A DNA stretch of 64,000 nucleotides from contig NZ_CP013187.1 in the NCBI RefSeq assembly GCF_001444405.1, positions 310,001 to 374,000 of the forward strand, read 5' to 3'. Positions within the stretch are counted from its first letter, which is position 1. The number at the start of each line of letters is the position of its first letter. The DNA comes from Pseudoalteromonas phenolica. Lineage in GTDB: Bacteria > Pseudomonadota > Gammaproteobacteria > Enterobacterales > Alteromonadaceae. Made by a program: the position numbers and the translations under genes. The notes beneath the pieces are model-generated. The model was given only the letters and a program-made list of their open reading frames with translations. It searched no databases and had not been told where the DNA came from. Below are positions 8,471-15,762 of the stretch, piece by piece.

Positions 8471-11379
8471 TGAGCAAAGGTTTTACTTTTGAAAAGAATT
8501 TGCCACACCAAAGAGCAGGTGTTGACGCAGTTCTTAGTATGTTTATCGGTGCAGAGACACAAATTGATGACGCTCAAAATGTTCAGTTTTTAGCGAATCC
8601 AGAACTCGTTATTACCAAACCACAGCAACGTGCAAACATAAAAGCTATTCAGGAATTTAATGGGATTGAGCACATTAAAGAGCATTACAACGAAAATAGT
8701 AATGTGATCGATGTCTCAATGGAAACGGGGACAGGTAAGACTTACACTTATACTAAAACGATGTTCGAGCTAAACAAAGCTTTTGGTATTAATAAGTTTA
8801 TCATCATTGTGCCAACACTCTCTATCAAGGCTGGTACGGTAAACTTTCTTAAAAGTGATGCACTTAAAGAGCACTTTAGAGAGACAGAGCGCGAACTTAA
8901 AACCTATGTTGTTGAAAGTAAAAAATCATCTAAGAAAAGCACCAAAAAGTTTATGCCTCAAGCGATCCATGATTTTGTGGAAGCTAATAATTGCAATAAA
9001 AAATATATTCATGTAATGGTGATTAATTCTGGAATGGTTAACTCACCTTCCTTAACGGAAGATTATGATCGTGGCTTATTAGGCAATAGGTATAGAACAC
9101 CGATAGAAGCAATAGCTGCCGTAAAACCTTTCGTAATAATTGATGAACCTCATAAATTTCCTAAGGCAAAGACAACGTGGAATAACATTAAAAAATTCAA
9201 TGCTCAAAGCATCATCCGCTATGGTGCAACTTTTAATGAAGATTATGAAAACCTAGTCTATCGTTTGACAGCCGTTGACGCTTTTAATGATGATCTCGTT
9301 AAAGGCATAAATACCTTTATTGAGGAGATGGTAGGTGACGATGTAGCTAGTTTAACACTCAAAAAGTCGACCACAATAGAGGCGAGTTTTGAATTAAATG
9401 AAAACGGTGAAAAGAGCACCATCAAAGTTGGTAAAGGTGAATCATTAGCCAAGGCTCACACTGAAATTCACGACCTATACATTGAATCTATGAACACAAA
9501 GATGGTCGTTCTTAGTAATGGTGTTGAGCTTAAAGTCAATGAATCAATCAACCCCTATTCATACTCAGATACGCTAGAAGATAATATGATGCGTAGGGCG
9601 ATTAAGGAGCATTTCAAAGTTGAGAAAGAAATGCTGACACAACGTCCTCGAATAAAGCCTCTAACTCTGTTTTTCATAGATGATATAGAGGGTTATCGTG
9701 ACGGAAATAACATCTCTGGAAGCTTGAAAACCAAGTTTGAAGAATGGGCTTTGGCAGAAGCTAAGGCACTATTAAAGACCGAAAAAGATGATTTCTACAA
9801 GCAGTATTTGGAAAGAACTATTGCTGATATAAGTAGTGTTCATGGCGGATATTTCTCGAAGGACAACAGTGATAAAGACGAAAAAATCGAGCAAGAAATT
9901 AATGAAATTTTGCACGACAAAGAACTGCTTTTATCTTTAGATAACCCAAGACGATTCATTTTCTCGAAGTGGACGCTGCGTGAAGGGTGGGATAATCCAA
10001 ACATCTTTACGCTTTGTAAGTTACGTTCGAGTGGTAGCACAACCTCAAAGCTTCAAGAAGTGGGTCGAGGCTTACGTTTGCCTGTTAATGAATTTATGGC
10101 GCGTGTAAACGGTGAATTTAGACTTAACTACTTTGTAGATTTTACTGAGAAAGATTTTGTTGCGTCTTTAGTGCAGGAAGTGAACGATACTTCTTTTAAA
10201 GAGAGTGCTCCATCTATGTTGACTCAGGAACTTGAAGATAAAATCTTAGCGAAATATCCTGATCTTGAAGCTTTGGATTTAATGATGGATCTTCTGGAAA
10301 AAGGGATTATCGACAAAAGTAAAAACTTGCTTGGAACAACAGCATATAAGCATTTAAAAGAGTTTTACCCTAAAGCTTTCTCTAAAGGTGTTAAAGAAGG
10401 AAAAATTAAAGTTGCCACTGATGATAAAACTCGCTCGAAAATGCGAGTTGGTAAGTTTGATGAGTTAAAACAACTGTGGGAAATGATCAATCAAAAAGCA
10501 GTGTTAGAATATAAAATTGCTAGTGAAAATGACTTTCTAAAGCTCTTTACAAACTATTTGCTTACAGAGTCTGAGAAGTTTAAAAAGACTGGTGTTCAAA
10601 CCCGTATTGAAAAGGTGTATGTGAGCAATGATACGGCAATGTCAAAAACACTATTTGGTAATGATGATGACTTCACTAAGTTCTGCACTATGACATACAA
10701 AGAGTTTGTTAATCGCCTATCGCAAACGGCATTTATCAAACCATCAACGCTGCACAAAGCATTTGTAGCGGTGCAAGGCACGATTGATATTACTGATTAT
10801 TTAAATATTCAAACCATCAGAAAGATAAAATCAGGCTTTAGTAAGTTCTTGTTGTATAACTCATTTAATAAATTTGGTCTTGGATATAACATCATCTCCA
10901 ACAGCCTACATCCAACTAAATTTACAGATGAATCTGGTCAAGCTCTGAAGGATGTTGCAGCAAGCGATCTCGGTGTCAATTCAGATCATTCTTTAACACC
11001 ACTGGATAGTTATCTTTTTGAAGATGTTTTTTATGATTCTGAGCTGGAAAAACTAAATATCACCAATGGTGAAATTGAATCTGTATCTGTGTTTACTAAG
11101 ATCCCTAAAAACTCAATAAAGATTCCTGTAGCAGGTGGTTATACTTACTCACCTGACTTCGCTTATGTCGTAAAGACCAGTGAAGGTGAGTATTTAAACT
11201 TTATCATTGAAACTAAAAATGTTGACGGAAAAGATACGCTTAGAAAAGAAGAAGAGCGTAAAATTGAGCACGCTAAAGAGCTGTTTAACCAGATCAGTAA
11301 AGATGTAAAGGTCGAGTTCAAAACTCAGTTTGCTGACGACATTGTTTTTGATCTAATAAAACAATCCATTAAAGTTTAA
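8470..11379 (+). CDS. res: Type III restriction enzyme helicase-nuclease subunit (Res)
   Basis: A 969-residue partner of Mod. It has a superfamily 2 helicase core: Walker A TGTGKT near residue 85, the Walker B equivalent DEPHKF near 225, and a later region with an arginine-rich VGRGLRLP motif. The C-terminus carries a PD-(D/E)xK-type nuclease signature (SPDF near 892, then IIETKN near 912). With Mod it should translocate or diffuse along DNA in an ATP-dependent way and cut DNA with unmethylated sites in opposite orientation, protecting the cell from phage. No frameshift is visible, so the system appears intact. Confidence 0.93.
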   Translation: MSKGFTFEKNLPHQRAGVDAVLSMFIGAETQIDDAQNVQFLANPELVITKPQQRANIKAIQEFNGIEHIKEHYNENSNVIDVSMETGTGKTYTYTKTMFELNKAFGINKFIIIVPTLSIKAGTVNFLKSDALKEHFRETERELKTYVVESKKSSKKSTKKFMPQAIHDFVEANNCNKKYIHVMVINSGMVNSPSLTEDYDRGLLGNRYRTPIEAIAAVKPFVIIDEPHKFPKAKTTWNNIKKFNAQSIIRYGATFNEDYENLVYRLTAVDAFNDDLVKGINTFIEEMVGDDVASLTLKKSTTIEASFELNENGEKSTIKVGKGESLAKAHTEIHDLYIESMNTKMVVLSNGVELKVNESINPYSYSDTLEDNMMRRAIKEHFKVEKEMLTQRPRIKPLTLFFIDDIEGYRDGNNISGSLKTKFEEWALAEAKALLKTEKDDFYKQYLERTIADISSVHGGYFSKDNSDKDEKIEQEINEILHDKELLLSLDNPRRFIFSKWTLREGWDNPNIFTLCKLRSSGSTTSKLQEVGRGLRLPVNEFMARVNGEFRLNYFVDFTEKDFVASLVQEVNDTSFKESAPSMLTQELEDKILAKYPDLEALDLMMDLLEKGIIDKSKNLLGTTAYKHLKEFYPKAFSKGVKEGKIKVATDDKTRSKMRVGKFDELKQLWEMINQKAVLEYKIASENDFLKLFTNYLLTESEKFKKTGVQTRIEKVYVSNDTAMSKTLFGNDDDFTKFCTMTYKEFVNRLSQTAFIKPSTLHKAFVAVQGTIDITDYLNIQTIRKIKSGFSKFLLYNSFNKFGLGYNIISNSLHPTKFTDESGQALKDVAASDLGVNSDHSLTPLDSYLFEDVFYDSELEKLNITNGEIESVSVFTKIPKNSIKIPVAGGYTYSPDFAYVVKTSEGEYLNFIIETKNVDGKDTLRKEEERKIEHAKELFNQISKDVKVEFKTQFADDIVFDLIKQSIKV

Positions 11380-11392
11380 ATAGCTTAATTTC

Positions 11393-11414
11393 TAGGGAGG
11401 CTCAAGCCTCCCTA
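11393..11414. terminator. Bidirectional terminator between res and the XRE gene
   Basis: Perfect 9-bp stem TAGGGAGGC / GCCTCCCTA with a TCAA loop. Short T- and A-rich flanks lie on both sides and the adjoining genes converge. Confidence 0.75.
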
Positions 11415-11415
11415 T

Positions 11416-11634
11416 TTAAACATCAATTTCAGGAATTAATGCATCCACCTTGCACTCTAAAGCCTTAGCAATTTGACATAATTTAACAACAGTAACGTTT
11501 ACTGTGCCGTTCTCAACTCGACTCAAATAGCTCTGATCTAAGCCCGATTTAAATGATAACTCGGCTTGGCTTTGGTCTTTATAGACTCTCATCATCTTGA
11601 TATTTTTACCTAATTTTTTCGCAAAATCATCCAC
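11416..11634 (-). CDS. XRE-family helix-turn-helix regulator
   Basis: A 72-residue single-domain repressor-type protein. The helix-turn-helix is clear: SQAELSFKSGLDQSYLSRVE followed by a dimer-forming helix (LCQIAKALECKVDALI). Size and layout resemble the C proteins that control restriction systems. The start is a GTG at 11634; a downstream Met pair is an alternative but would cut into the first helix. It is divergent from the 11761-14123 operon, and the space between them holds a promoter and repeated palindromic motifs, so it probably controls that operon and itself. Confidence 0.85.
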   Translation of the reverse strand: MDDFAKKLGKNIKMMRVYKDQSQAELSFKSGLDQSYLSRVENGTVNVTVVKLCQIAKALECKVDALIPEIDV

Positions 11635-11671
11635 AGGAATATCTCAGACATAAAAGGTTAAATATCCCACA

Positions 11672-11700
11672 TTGCGTTGACTGGCACGATTGCATATAAT
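11672..11700 (+). promoter_or_regulatory. Promoter for the three-gene operon
   Basis: -35 TTGCGT (11672-11677), 17-base spacer and a perfect -10 TATAAT (11695-11700), about 60 bp upstream of the gene at 11761. Confidence 0.6.
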
Positions 11701-11708
11701 CCTAAAAA

Positions 11709-11727
11709 ATGCATATATGCATATATG
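11709..11727. promoter_or_regulatory. Operator-like palindrome and tandem repeat
   Basis: A 14-bp palindrome (ATGCATATATGCAT, 11709-11722) that is also part of a tandem direct repeat of ATGCATATATG with an 8-bp period (11709-11719 and 11717-11727). It lies just downstream of the -10 box, where a bound repressor would block transcription. The adjacent XRE protein is the obvious candidate. Confidence 0.5.
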
Positions 11728-11760
11728 AGGCGTTTTCATTATATTTTTTGAGGTTTATGC

Positions 11761-12291
11761 ATGGAAAAATTCGAATTAGACAAAACTGTCATCCAAATTT
11801 TGTCTATGCCCAACGTCAATCACTTCACTGCAACTGAAATAAGAACGGCATATATAGCGATAAAGCAGGATTCTGAACTTAACCCAACGGTATCCCGTCG
11901 TTTCGTTTATGAGGAGCTTTTAAAATTAACTAGGAGGGGTTGGTTAATAAGAAGCACAACTAAGAAGAAAGGGCTTACTCGTTACACCAAAAGTGACTTG
12001 TTCGATCATGCAATTTTAAAAGAAATGGAAGCGCCAATGCCGTATGAAGAGATAGACGCAGCTTCACCTGTCAATTACTCCCAAATGCTTATTCAAAGGT
12101 TAAATAAATATAATTCTGCGTTATTGGAAGGTTTAGGGGCGGTAAAAGAGTATGTCGCTTTGAAAGACATATACCCCGACAAGCATGACGATTTAAAAGG
12201 TCGTTACATGGCTGTTCAGGAAAACAACCATATCTTAAAAGGGAAGATTTCAGTTTTAAACGAACTTATTAAATCAACAAAAGAGAACTAG
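11761..12291 (+). CDS. Unknown protein with winged-helix-like N-terminus and coiled-coil C-terminus
   Basis: A 176-residue protein I do not recognise. Residues about 1-75 read like a winged-helix DNA-binding domain (helical segments, then a basic TRRGWLIRSTTKKKGLTRY hairpin). Residues about 105-176 are helical and coiled-coil-like. It is the first gene of an operon with the helicase that starts 3 bp after its stop. It may deliver the helicase to DNA or sense foreign DNA; this is inference from domain type and position. Confidence 0.6.
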   Translation: MEKFELDKTVIQILSMPNVNHFTATEIRTAYIAIKQDSELNPTVSRRFVYEELLKLTRRGWLIRSTTKKKGLTRYTKSDLFDHAILKEMEAPMPYEEIDAASPVNYSQMLIQRLNKYNSALLEGLGAVKEYVALKDIYPDKHDDLKGRYMAVQENNHILKGKISVLNELIKSTKEN

Positions 12292-12294
12292 TAA

Positions 12295-13782
12295 ATGAAA
12301 CTAAGAAATTGGCAGTCAGAGTGTATTCACTCTGCAATTTCTAAATATAAGTCAAAGAAACACTTTTTAGCTCTTGCTACTCCTGGTGCTGGCAAAACAG
12401 TGATGGCCTCAGTATTAGCTAAACTGATGTATGACCAAGGTGATATTGATCTTGTACTTTGCTTTTCTCCGTCTTCAATCGTCGCGCATGATTTTAGTGA
12501 AGCGTTAAGCGAACAATTCGAAGCGCATTTTGATGGTACTATTGGCGCATTGGGTAATTCATTCACTTATCAGGCACTGGGCACACTAGACAATAAGATA
12601 TGGCGCTTATTTGAAAAGTATCGCGTGTTTGTAATCTTTGATGAGATCCATCATTGCGCAGGTTCAAATATAAAAGATGCTAACGCTTGGGGTAAGCCGA
12701 TCATAACAACGATTAAAGAAAAAGCGGCTTATACAATCGCACTAACTGGTACACCGTGGCGATCAGATTCACTACCTATCGCACTTGCGGAATACTGTAA
12801 TGAGTCAGGGCAAATACAATGTGATTATGTATATGGCTTAAAACAAGCGATTGCAGACAATGTATGCCGAATACCGAAAGTAGTCGCATTAGATAATGAT
12901 CAGATTACCGTTGTTGAGGGTGATGAAACGAGCCACTTCACAAGCTTTATAGACCTGCTATCACAATCAATTATTCCATATTCTGAGATTGTGACTAACA
13001 TGAGCGTGATAGAGCAACTCTTAATTCACTCTAGTCATAAGCTAAATGAGCTTCGAGCCATAAATAAAGAAGCAGGAGGGTTAATCGTTGCCTCATCTAT
13101 TGCTCATGCTTGGCAAATACAGCTAATTTTGAAGCAAACTATTGGAGAAAGTGCTGTTGTTGTCACGAGTGATGAAGGCAATGGAAATGATCTCATTAAG
13201 TCTTTTAGATATAACCAAGATAAGTGGATCATCAGCGTTGGTATGATATCAGAAGGCACCAACATCCCTCGGCTTCAGGTGTGCTGTTACCTTTCAAACG
13301 TGAAAACAGAGATGAATTATCGTCAAGTAATGGGACGTATACTCCGAATTACTGAATCGCCAAATCAGCAGGCTATTCTATTTATCCCAGCAGAGCCAAA
13401 ACTTGTTGAGTATGCTTATCGTGTGGCGCAAGACATCCCCGCTGAATTAGCAAAAGTTAAGTTCGCTAAAATGGATGAAGAAATGATAGCTGAAGCCCCT
13501 GTTTTAAATGAAAACGACGACATTTTTGATGCTGGCAGTCATACAATAATTACTGCTAATAAACCAACTATCAGTATTGGTGATGTAATCGTTAATACTG
13601 ATGAAAGCCTAACGCCGTTTAATGATATACCACCTAGTGAAATGGTTTTTTCAACCGATAAAATCATGGGGATCTTTGGTCAGTTTTACCATAAAGAGCT
13701 TGAAATTGATGGCTTCGAGCAGTTGATCATATCTGAACAATCAATGGCAAAGCTAAATCAATTTAGTTCTGAAGTATTTTAA
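12295..13782 (+). CDS. DEAD/DEAH-box superfamily 2 helicase
   Basis: A 495-residue helicase with all main motifs: Walker A TPGAGKT near residue 30, DEIHH near 116, TGTPWRS near 151 and QVMGRILRI near 344. It resembles the ResIII/UvrB-type helicase core with little beyond it except a short acidic C-terminal tail, and no nuclease domain is visible. It lies in a three-gene operon between an XRE-controlled promoter and the island end. Helicases paired with small unknown proteins are common in anti-phage systems, but I cannot assign this one to a named system. Confidence 0.82.
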   Translation: MKLRNWQSECIHSAISKYKSKKHFLALATPGAGKTVMASVLAKLMYDQGDIDLVLCFSPSSIVAHDFSEALSEQFEAHFDGTIGALGNSFTYQALGTLDNKIWRLFEKYRVFVIFDEIHHCAGSNIKDANAWGKPIITTIKEKAAYTIALTGTPWRSDSLPIALAEYCNESGQIQCDYVYGLKQAIADNVCRIPKVVALDNDQITVVEGDETSHFTSFIDLLSQSIIPYSEIVTNMSVIEQLLIHSSHKLNELRAINKEAGGLIVASSIAHAWQIQLILKQTIGESAVVVTSDEGNGNDLIKSFRYNQDKWIISVGMISEGTNIPRLQVCCYLSNVKTEMNYRQVMGRILRITESPNQQAILFIPAEPKLVEYAYRVAQDIPAELAKVKFAKMDEEMIAEAPVLNENDDIFDAGSHTIITANKPTISIGDVIVNTDESLTPFNDIPPSEMVFSTDKIMGIFGQFYHKELEIDGFEQLIISEQSMAKLNQFSSEVF

Positions 13783-13796
13783 AAGTTGGAGTTGTT

Positions 13797-14123
13797 ATGA
13801 TTCATAGACCACATGGTTGGGTGATTTTAAAATTTACCAATGAAGATGATGTATTTTTTAAAATCTTTGGAAGTTGGCGAGGTGGCTATTTAGATGGAGA
13901 TTCTTGGAGATTCAGTTCTGGTTCAAATGAACCTCCTGTTTTATCTGATTGCGGGAGGTATTGGATTTGGCATCAAGAATCGGGTTCGTGTTATCACCTT
14001 CCAGTTAAAGGTGAAGATGGGTATTCACACTATACTGCCCAGATCTTAGGAAGTATTCTCATTCAGTCTGGAGTAAACGGTGTTTTTATTGAAAGAGTAA
14101 AGTTGTCAGCAATATTGGAATAG
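13797..14123 (+). CDS. Hypothetical 108-residue protein
   Basis: Last gene of the helicase operon, 14 bp after the helicase stop with a plausible GGAG site before the ATG. The protein is rich in aromatic residues and Gly in its first half (FGSWRGGYLDGDSWRFSSG, WIWHQESGSCYHL), suggesting a small beta-rich fold. No signal peptide or known motif. It could be an effector or accessory subunit of the module. Confidence 0.55.
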   Translation: MIHRPHGWVILKFTNEDDVFFKIFGSWRGGYLDGDSWRFSSGSNEPPVLSDCGRYWIWHQESGSCYHLPVKGEDGYSHYTAQILGSILIQSGVNGVFIERVKLSAILE

Positions 14124-14265
14124 CTAAATTTATACTGATTTGTGTTTTAGTAATCTGTTTGATTTAGATGAACTTAAATTCAGAGTATAGTAGCTAATTT
14201 TTTAATAAAATTAGGCCGTTGCTTATAAAGTATAAGCAGGTTTAAGAAGATATGTAGTAAGAAAA

Positions 14266-14592
14266 TGGTGGCCCCACCCTGACTTGAACAGGGGACCTGC
14301 CGATTCACGTTATCCATAGCTTTCGCTAAGGCGTGGACTATATCATCACCCTCGAATAATAAATTATACGGTGGGGTGCCGGACGCTATTGATGTATTAC
14401 ACAGCAAGTTCGTGCTGAGCCATCTAGTCTCTGAACCTTCTCCAGACGCCTCTGGAGCTTGGCTGCTGATTGGCATGTTTCTATTGAAACGAAGCTTTCC
14501 AGCAGTTCATCCGGTTTTTCCATAAAGCATTACTGCTATAGGTCACTGGCTTCCAATGAGTCGGATGCTCTAACCAACTGAGCTATGGGGCC
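14266..14592 (-). tRNA. tRNA-Ile(CAU) interrupted by a group I intron
   Basis: Reading the minus strand, exon 1 is 14592-14556 and exon 2 is 14305-14266, giving a 77-nt tRNA with encoded CCA. The acceptor stem GGCCCCA/TGGGGCC pairs perfectly, the T arm CCCTG-TTCAAGT-CAGGG is intact, and the anticodon loop reads CTCATAA. A CAU anticodon with C4-G69 and C5-G68 in the acceptor stem fits the lysidine-modified isoleucine tRNA for AUA rather than methionine tRNA; this identity is inferred. The lowest anticodon-stem pair looks mismatched (U-C). The intron falls directly after the anticodon. The 3' end faces the island, as is usual where a tRNA serves as integration site. Confidence 0.85.
14306..14555 (-). 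ncRNA. Group I self-splicing intron (250 nt) in the tRNA anticodon loop
   Basis: The intron begins after U36 of the anticodon and ends in G (14306), as group I introns do. The exon end UCAU pairs with intron GUGA to form P1, with the required U-G wobble at the 5' splice site, extended by UGG/CCA. The core is recognisable: CAGCAGCCAAGC (P4 side), GACUAGA (P7 strand, 14423-14429) and AUAGUCC (P7 partner, 14335-14341). A P9 hairpin UAGC-GAAA-GCUA lies at 14317-14328. The known intron in Azoarcus tRNA-Ile(CAU) has the same location, similar size and similar core. No homing endonuclease gene is inside. Confidence 0.88.
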
Positions 14593-14760
14593 ACTTTCTT
14601 ACAAATTGTCGCATCTTTTTAATTTATACTAGTGAGAAGACTGAACACTAGTTCTTTCTTTTGGTAAATTGTAAATTACATTTAGTAAATTTACTATACC
14701 ATCAGCCCTTATTTTAACTGGCTGGTTATCTTTTTAGTAACTCACTAGGGGGTTACTTCC

Positions 14761-14786
14761 GCTCTAACCAACTGAGCTATAGGGCC
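14761..14786 (-). pseudogene. Truncated tRNA 5' end (26 nt)
   Basis: The minus strand reads GGCCCTATAGCTCAGTTGG and on to TTAGAGC, the acceptor strand and D arm of a tRNA nearly identical to the intact tRNA-Ile(CAU), then diverges before the anticodon stem. No T arm or 3' acceptor follows, so it cannot make a tRNA. Directly after it the sequence forms a weak hairpin (AGTAAC/GTTACT). Confidence 0.7.
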
Positions 14787-14885
14787 ATTTGAAGTTTTTG
14801 CTTTTTCTATTTCGTCCTGAAGCTGTCTCCGGTCTCGGAATCAACGCTCAAGGTCGCTTCGCTAACATCCCTTCGCTTCCTCGAC

Positions 14886-14908
14886 GTTTTCTTTTTTCAA
14901 AAGAAAAC
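14886..14908. repeat. 10-bp inverted repeat beside a tRNA fragment
   Basis: GTTTTCTTTT (14886-14895) and AAAAGAAAAC (14899-14908) pair perfectly around a TTC loop. The repeat abuts the second tRNA fragment exactly at its truncation point. Confidence 0.55.
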
Positions 14909-14927
14909 CCAACTGAGCTATAGGGCC
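14909..14927 (-). pseudogene. Second truncated tRNA 5' end (19 nt)
   Basis: The minus strand reads GGCCCTATAGCTCAGTTGG and stops in the D loop. It is identical over its length to the fragment at 14761-14786, and both share a similar upstream ACTTC(T)AAAT, indicating duplication. Confidence 0.65.
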
Positions 14928-15110
14928 ATTTAGAAGTGCTTGAAATCGAATGGAATCGTAAAAAGCGCAGGCAGTATAAAAATTTTTATAAGGCTTGTCA
15001 CCACTTAAAGCTGAAAATTTCGACTTATCTTGTTCAATTGCTTAATAAAGAGTCATTTTTAAGTGTGGAGCTGCGATCAACTTATCAATCGCAGCAAGCA
15101 CACTTCGCAA

Positions 15111-15632
15111 TTAAGGCATCATGACTTCTTTAAGATATTGAAATAGATCTTTGTAACCTTTTGCTGGTTTTTCAACTTTGGCCTCTTTTGCTGCTTGGCG
15201 TACTAGTTGACGAAGCTTTTGTCTTTCCAAAGAGGGGTGTTGTTCTAGAAGCTCGTTAATTACACTATCACCGTGATTAATTAGATCAGTTCTGGTCGTT
15301 TCAATTTTATTAAGTAATACATCTGCTTGATTGTTTTTGTTAAGCATTAGCTCAATCGCAGCTTCAATATCAGCGACATTGTCGGTTAAGCGGAGTGTTT
15401 TACTGATGTAGTTAATATGGCGACGGTAGGCTTCAGACTTCGCTCTGATCTTGTCAGCAACAACCATGGCTTCTACAAGGTCATCGCTCAGTGGTAACTT
15501 TTCGCGCTGCTTGTTACTCATAGCTGCTAAATCGATAGCTAACTGCTGGTATTGCTGTGCGTCACGTTTTAGCTCGCTTTTTGAAACGTAAATAATTTCT
15601 TCTTCAATAACGGGTTTCTTTTTCTTAGCCAT
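15111..15632 (-). CDS. darP: Ribosome biogenesis factor DarP (YjgA, DUF615)
   Basis: A 173-residue basic, helical cytoplasmic protein matching the YjgA/DarP family in length and pattern. It has a Lys-rich start, then SKSELKRDAQ and a leucine-rich central helix, and a C-terminal LRQLVRQAAKE-K-AKGYKDLFQYL block. The family acts late in 50S ribosomal subunit assembly. It sits divergent from pmbA with about 130 bp between them, an arrangement common in gammaproteobacteria. Confidence 0.9.
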   Translation of the reverse strand: MAKKKKPVIEEEIIYVSKSELKRDAQQYQQLAIDLAAMSNKQREKLPLSDDLVEAMVVADKIRAKSEAYRRHINYISKTLRLTDNVADIEAAIELMLNKNNQADVLLNKIETTRTDLINHGDSVINELLEQHPSLERQKLRQLVRQAAKEAKVEKPAKGYKDLFQYLKEVMMP

Positions 15633-15762
15633 GGTGCGGAGTTTCTATAAAAATTTTGCTGATTATAACAATTATACGTCATAAATGCTGTGCCTGGATA
15701 AGGCGAAGTCTAATATGTGTGTTAGCATTTAGATATTAAAGGTGTTTTTAGAGAGCATAACT

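Larger units (their letters stand above)
14593..15110. other. Gene-free island border with tRNA remnants
   Basis: No protein gene is convincing here. The stretch holds two truncated tRNA 5' ends, a 10-bp inverted repeat (14886-14908) and AT-rich sequence. The open frames present are short and lack ribosome sites. It separates the accessory island from darP. Confidence 0.6.

Noticed and set aside
11683..11694. TGGCAC followed by TTGCAT resembling a sigma-54 promoter
   Set aside because: The GG and GC dinucleotides are separated by seven bases instead of ten; the overlapping TTGCGT/TATAAT with 17-base spacing is a better explanation.
14180..14476. 98-residue minus-strand open frame across the tRNA region
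   Set aside because: It runs through the intron and tRNA exon 2, has no ribosome site and shows no homing-endonuclease motif (no LAGLIDADG, GIY-YIG or HNH), so it is a chance frame.
14761..14786. A second complete tRNA gene
   Set aside because: Only the acceptor 5' strand and D arm are present; no anticodon stem, T arm or 3' acceptor strand follows within a sensible or intron-like distance.
14936..15124. 62-residue plus-strand open frame next to the tRNA fragments
   Set aside because: No ribosome site or protein-like composition, and it ends inside the darP coding region.
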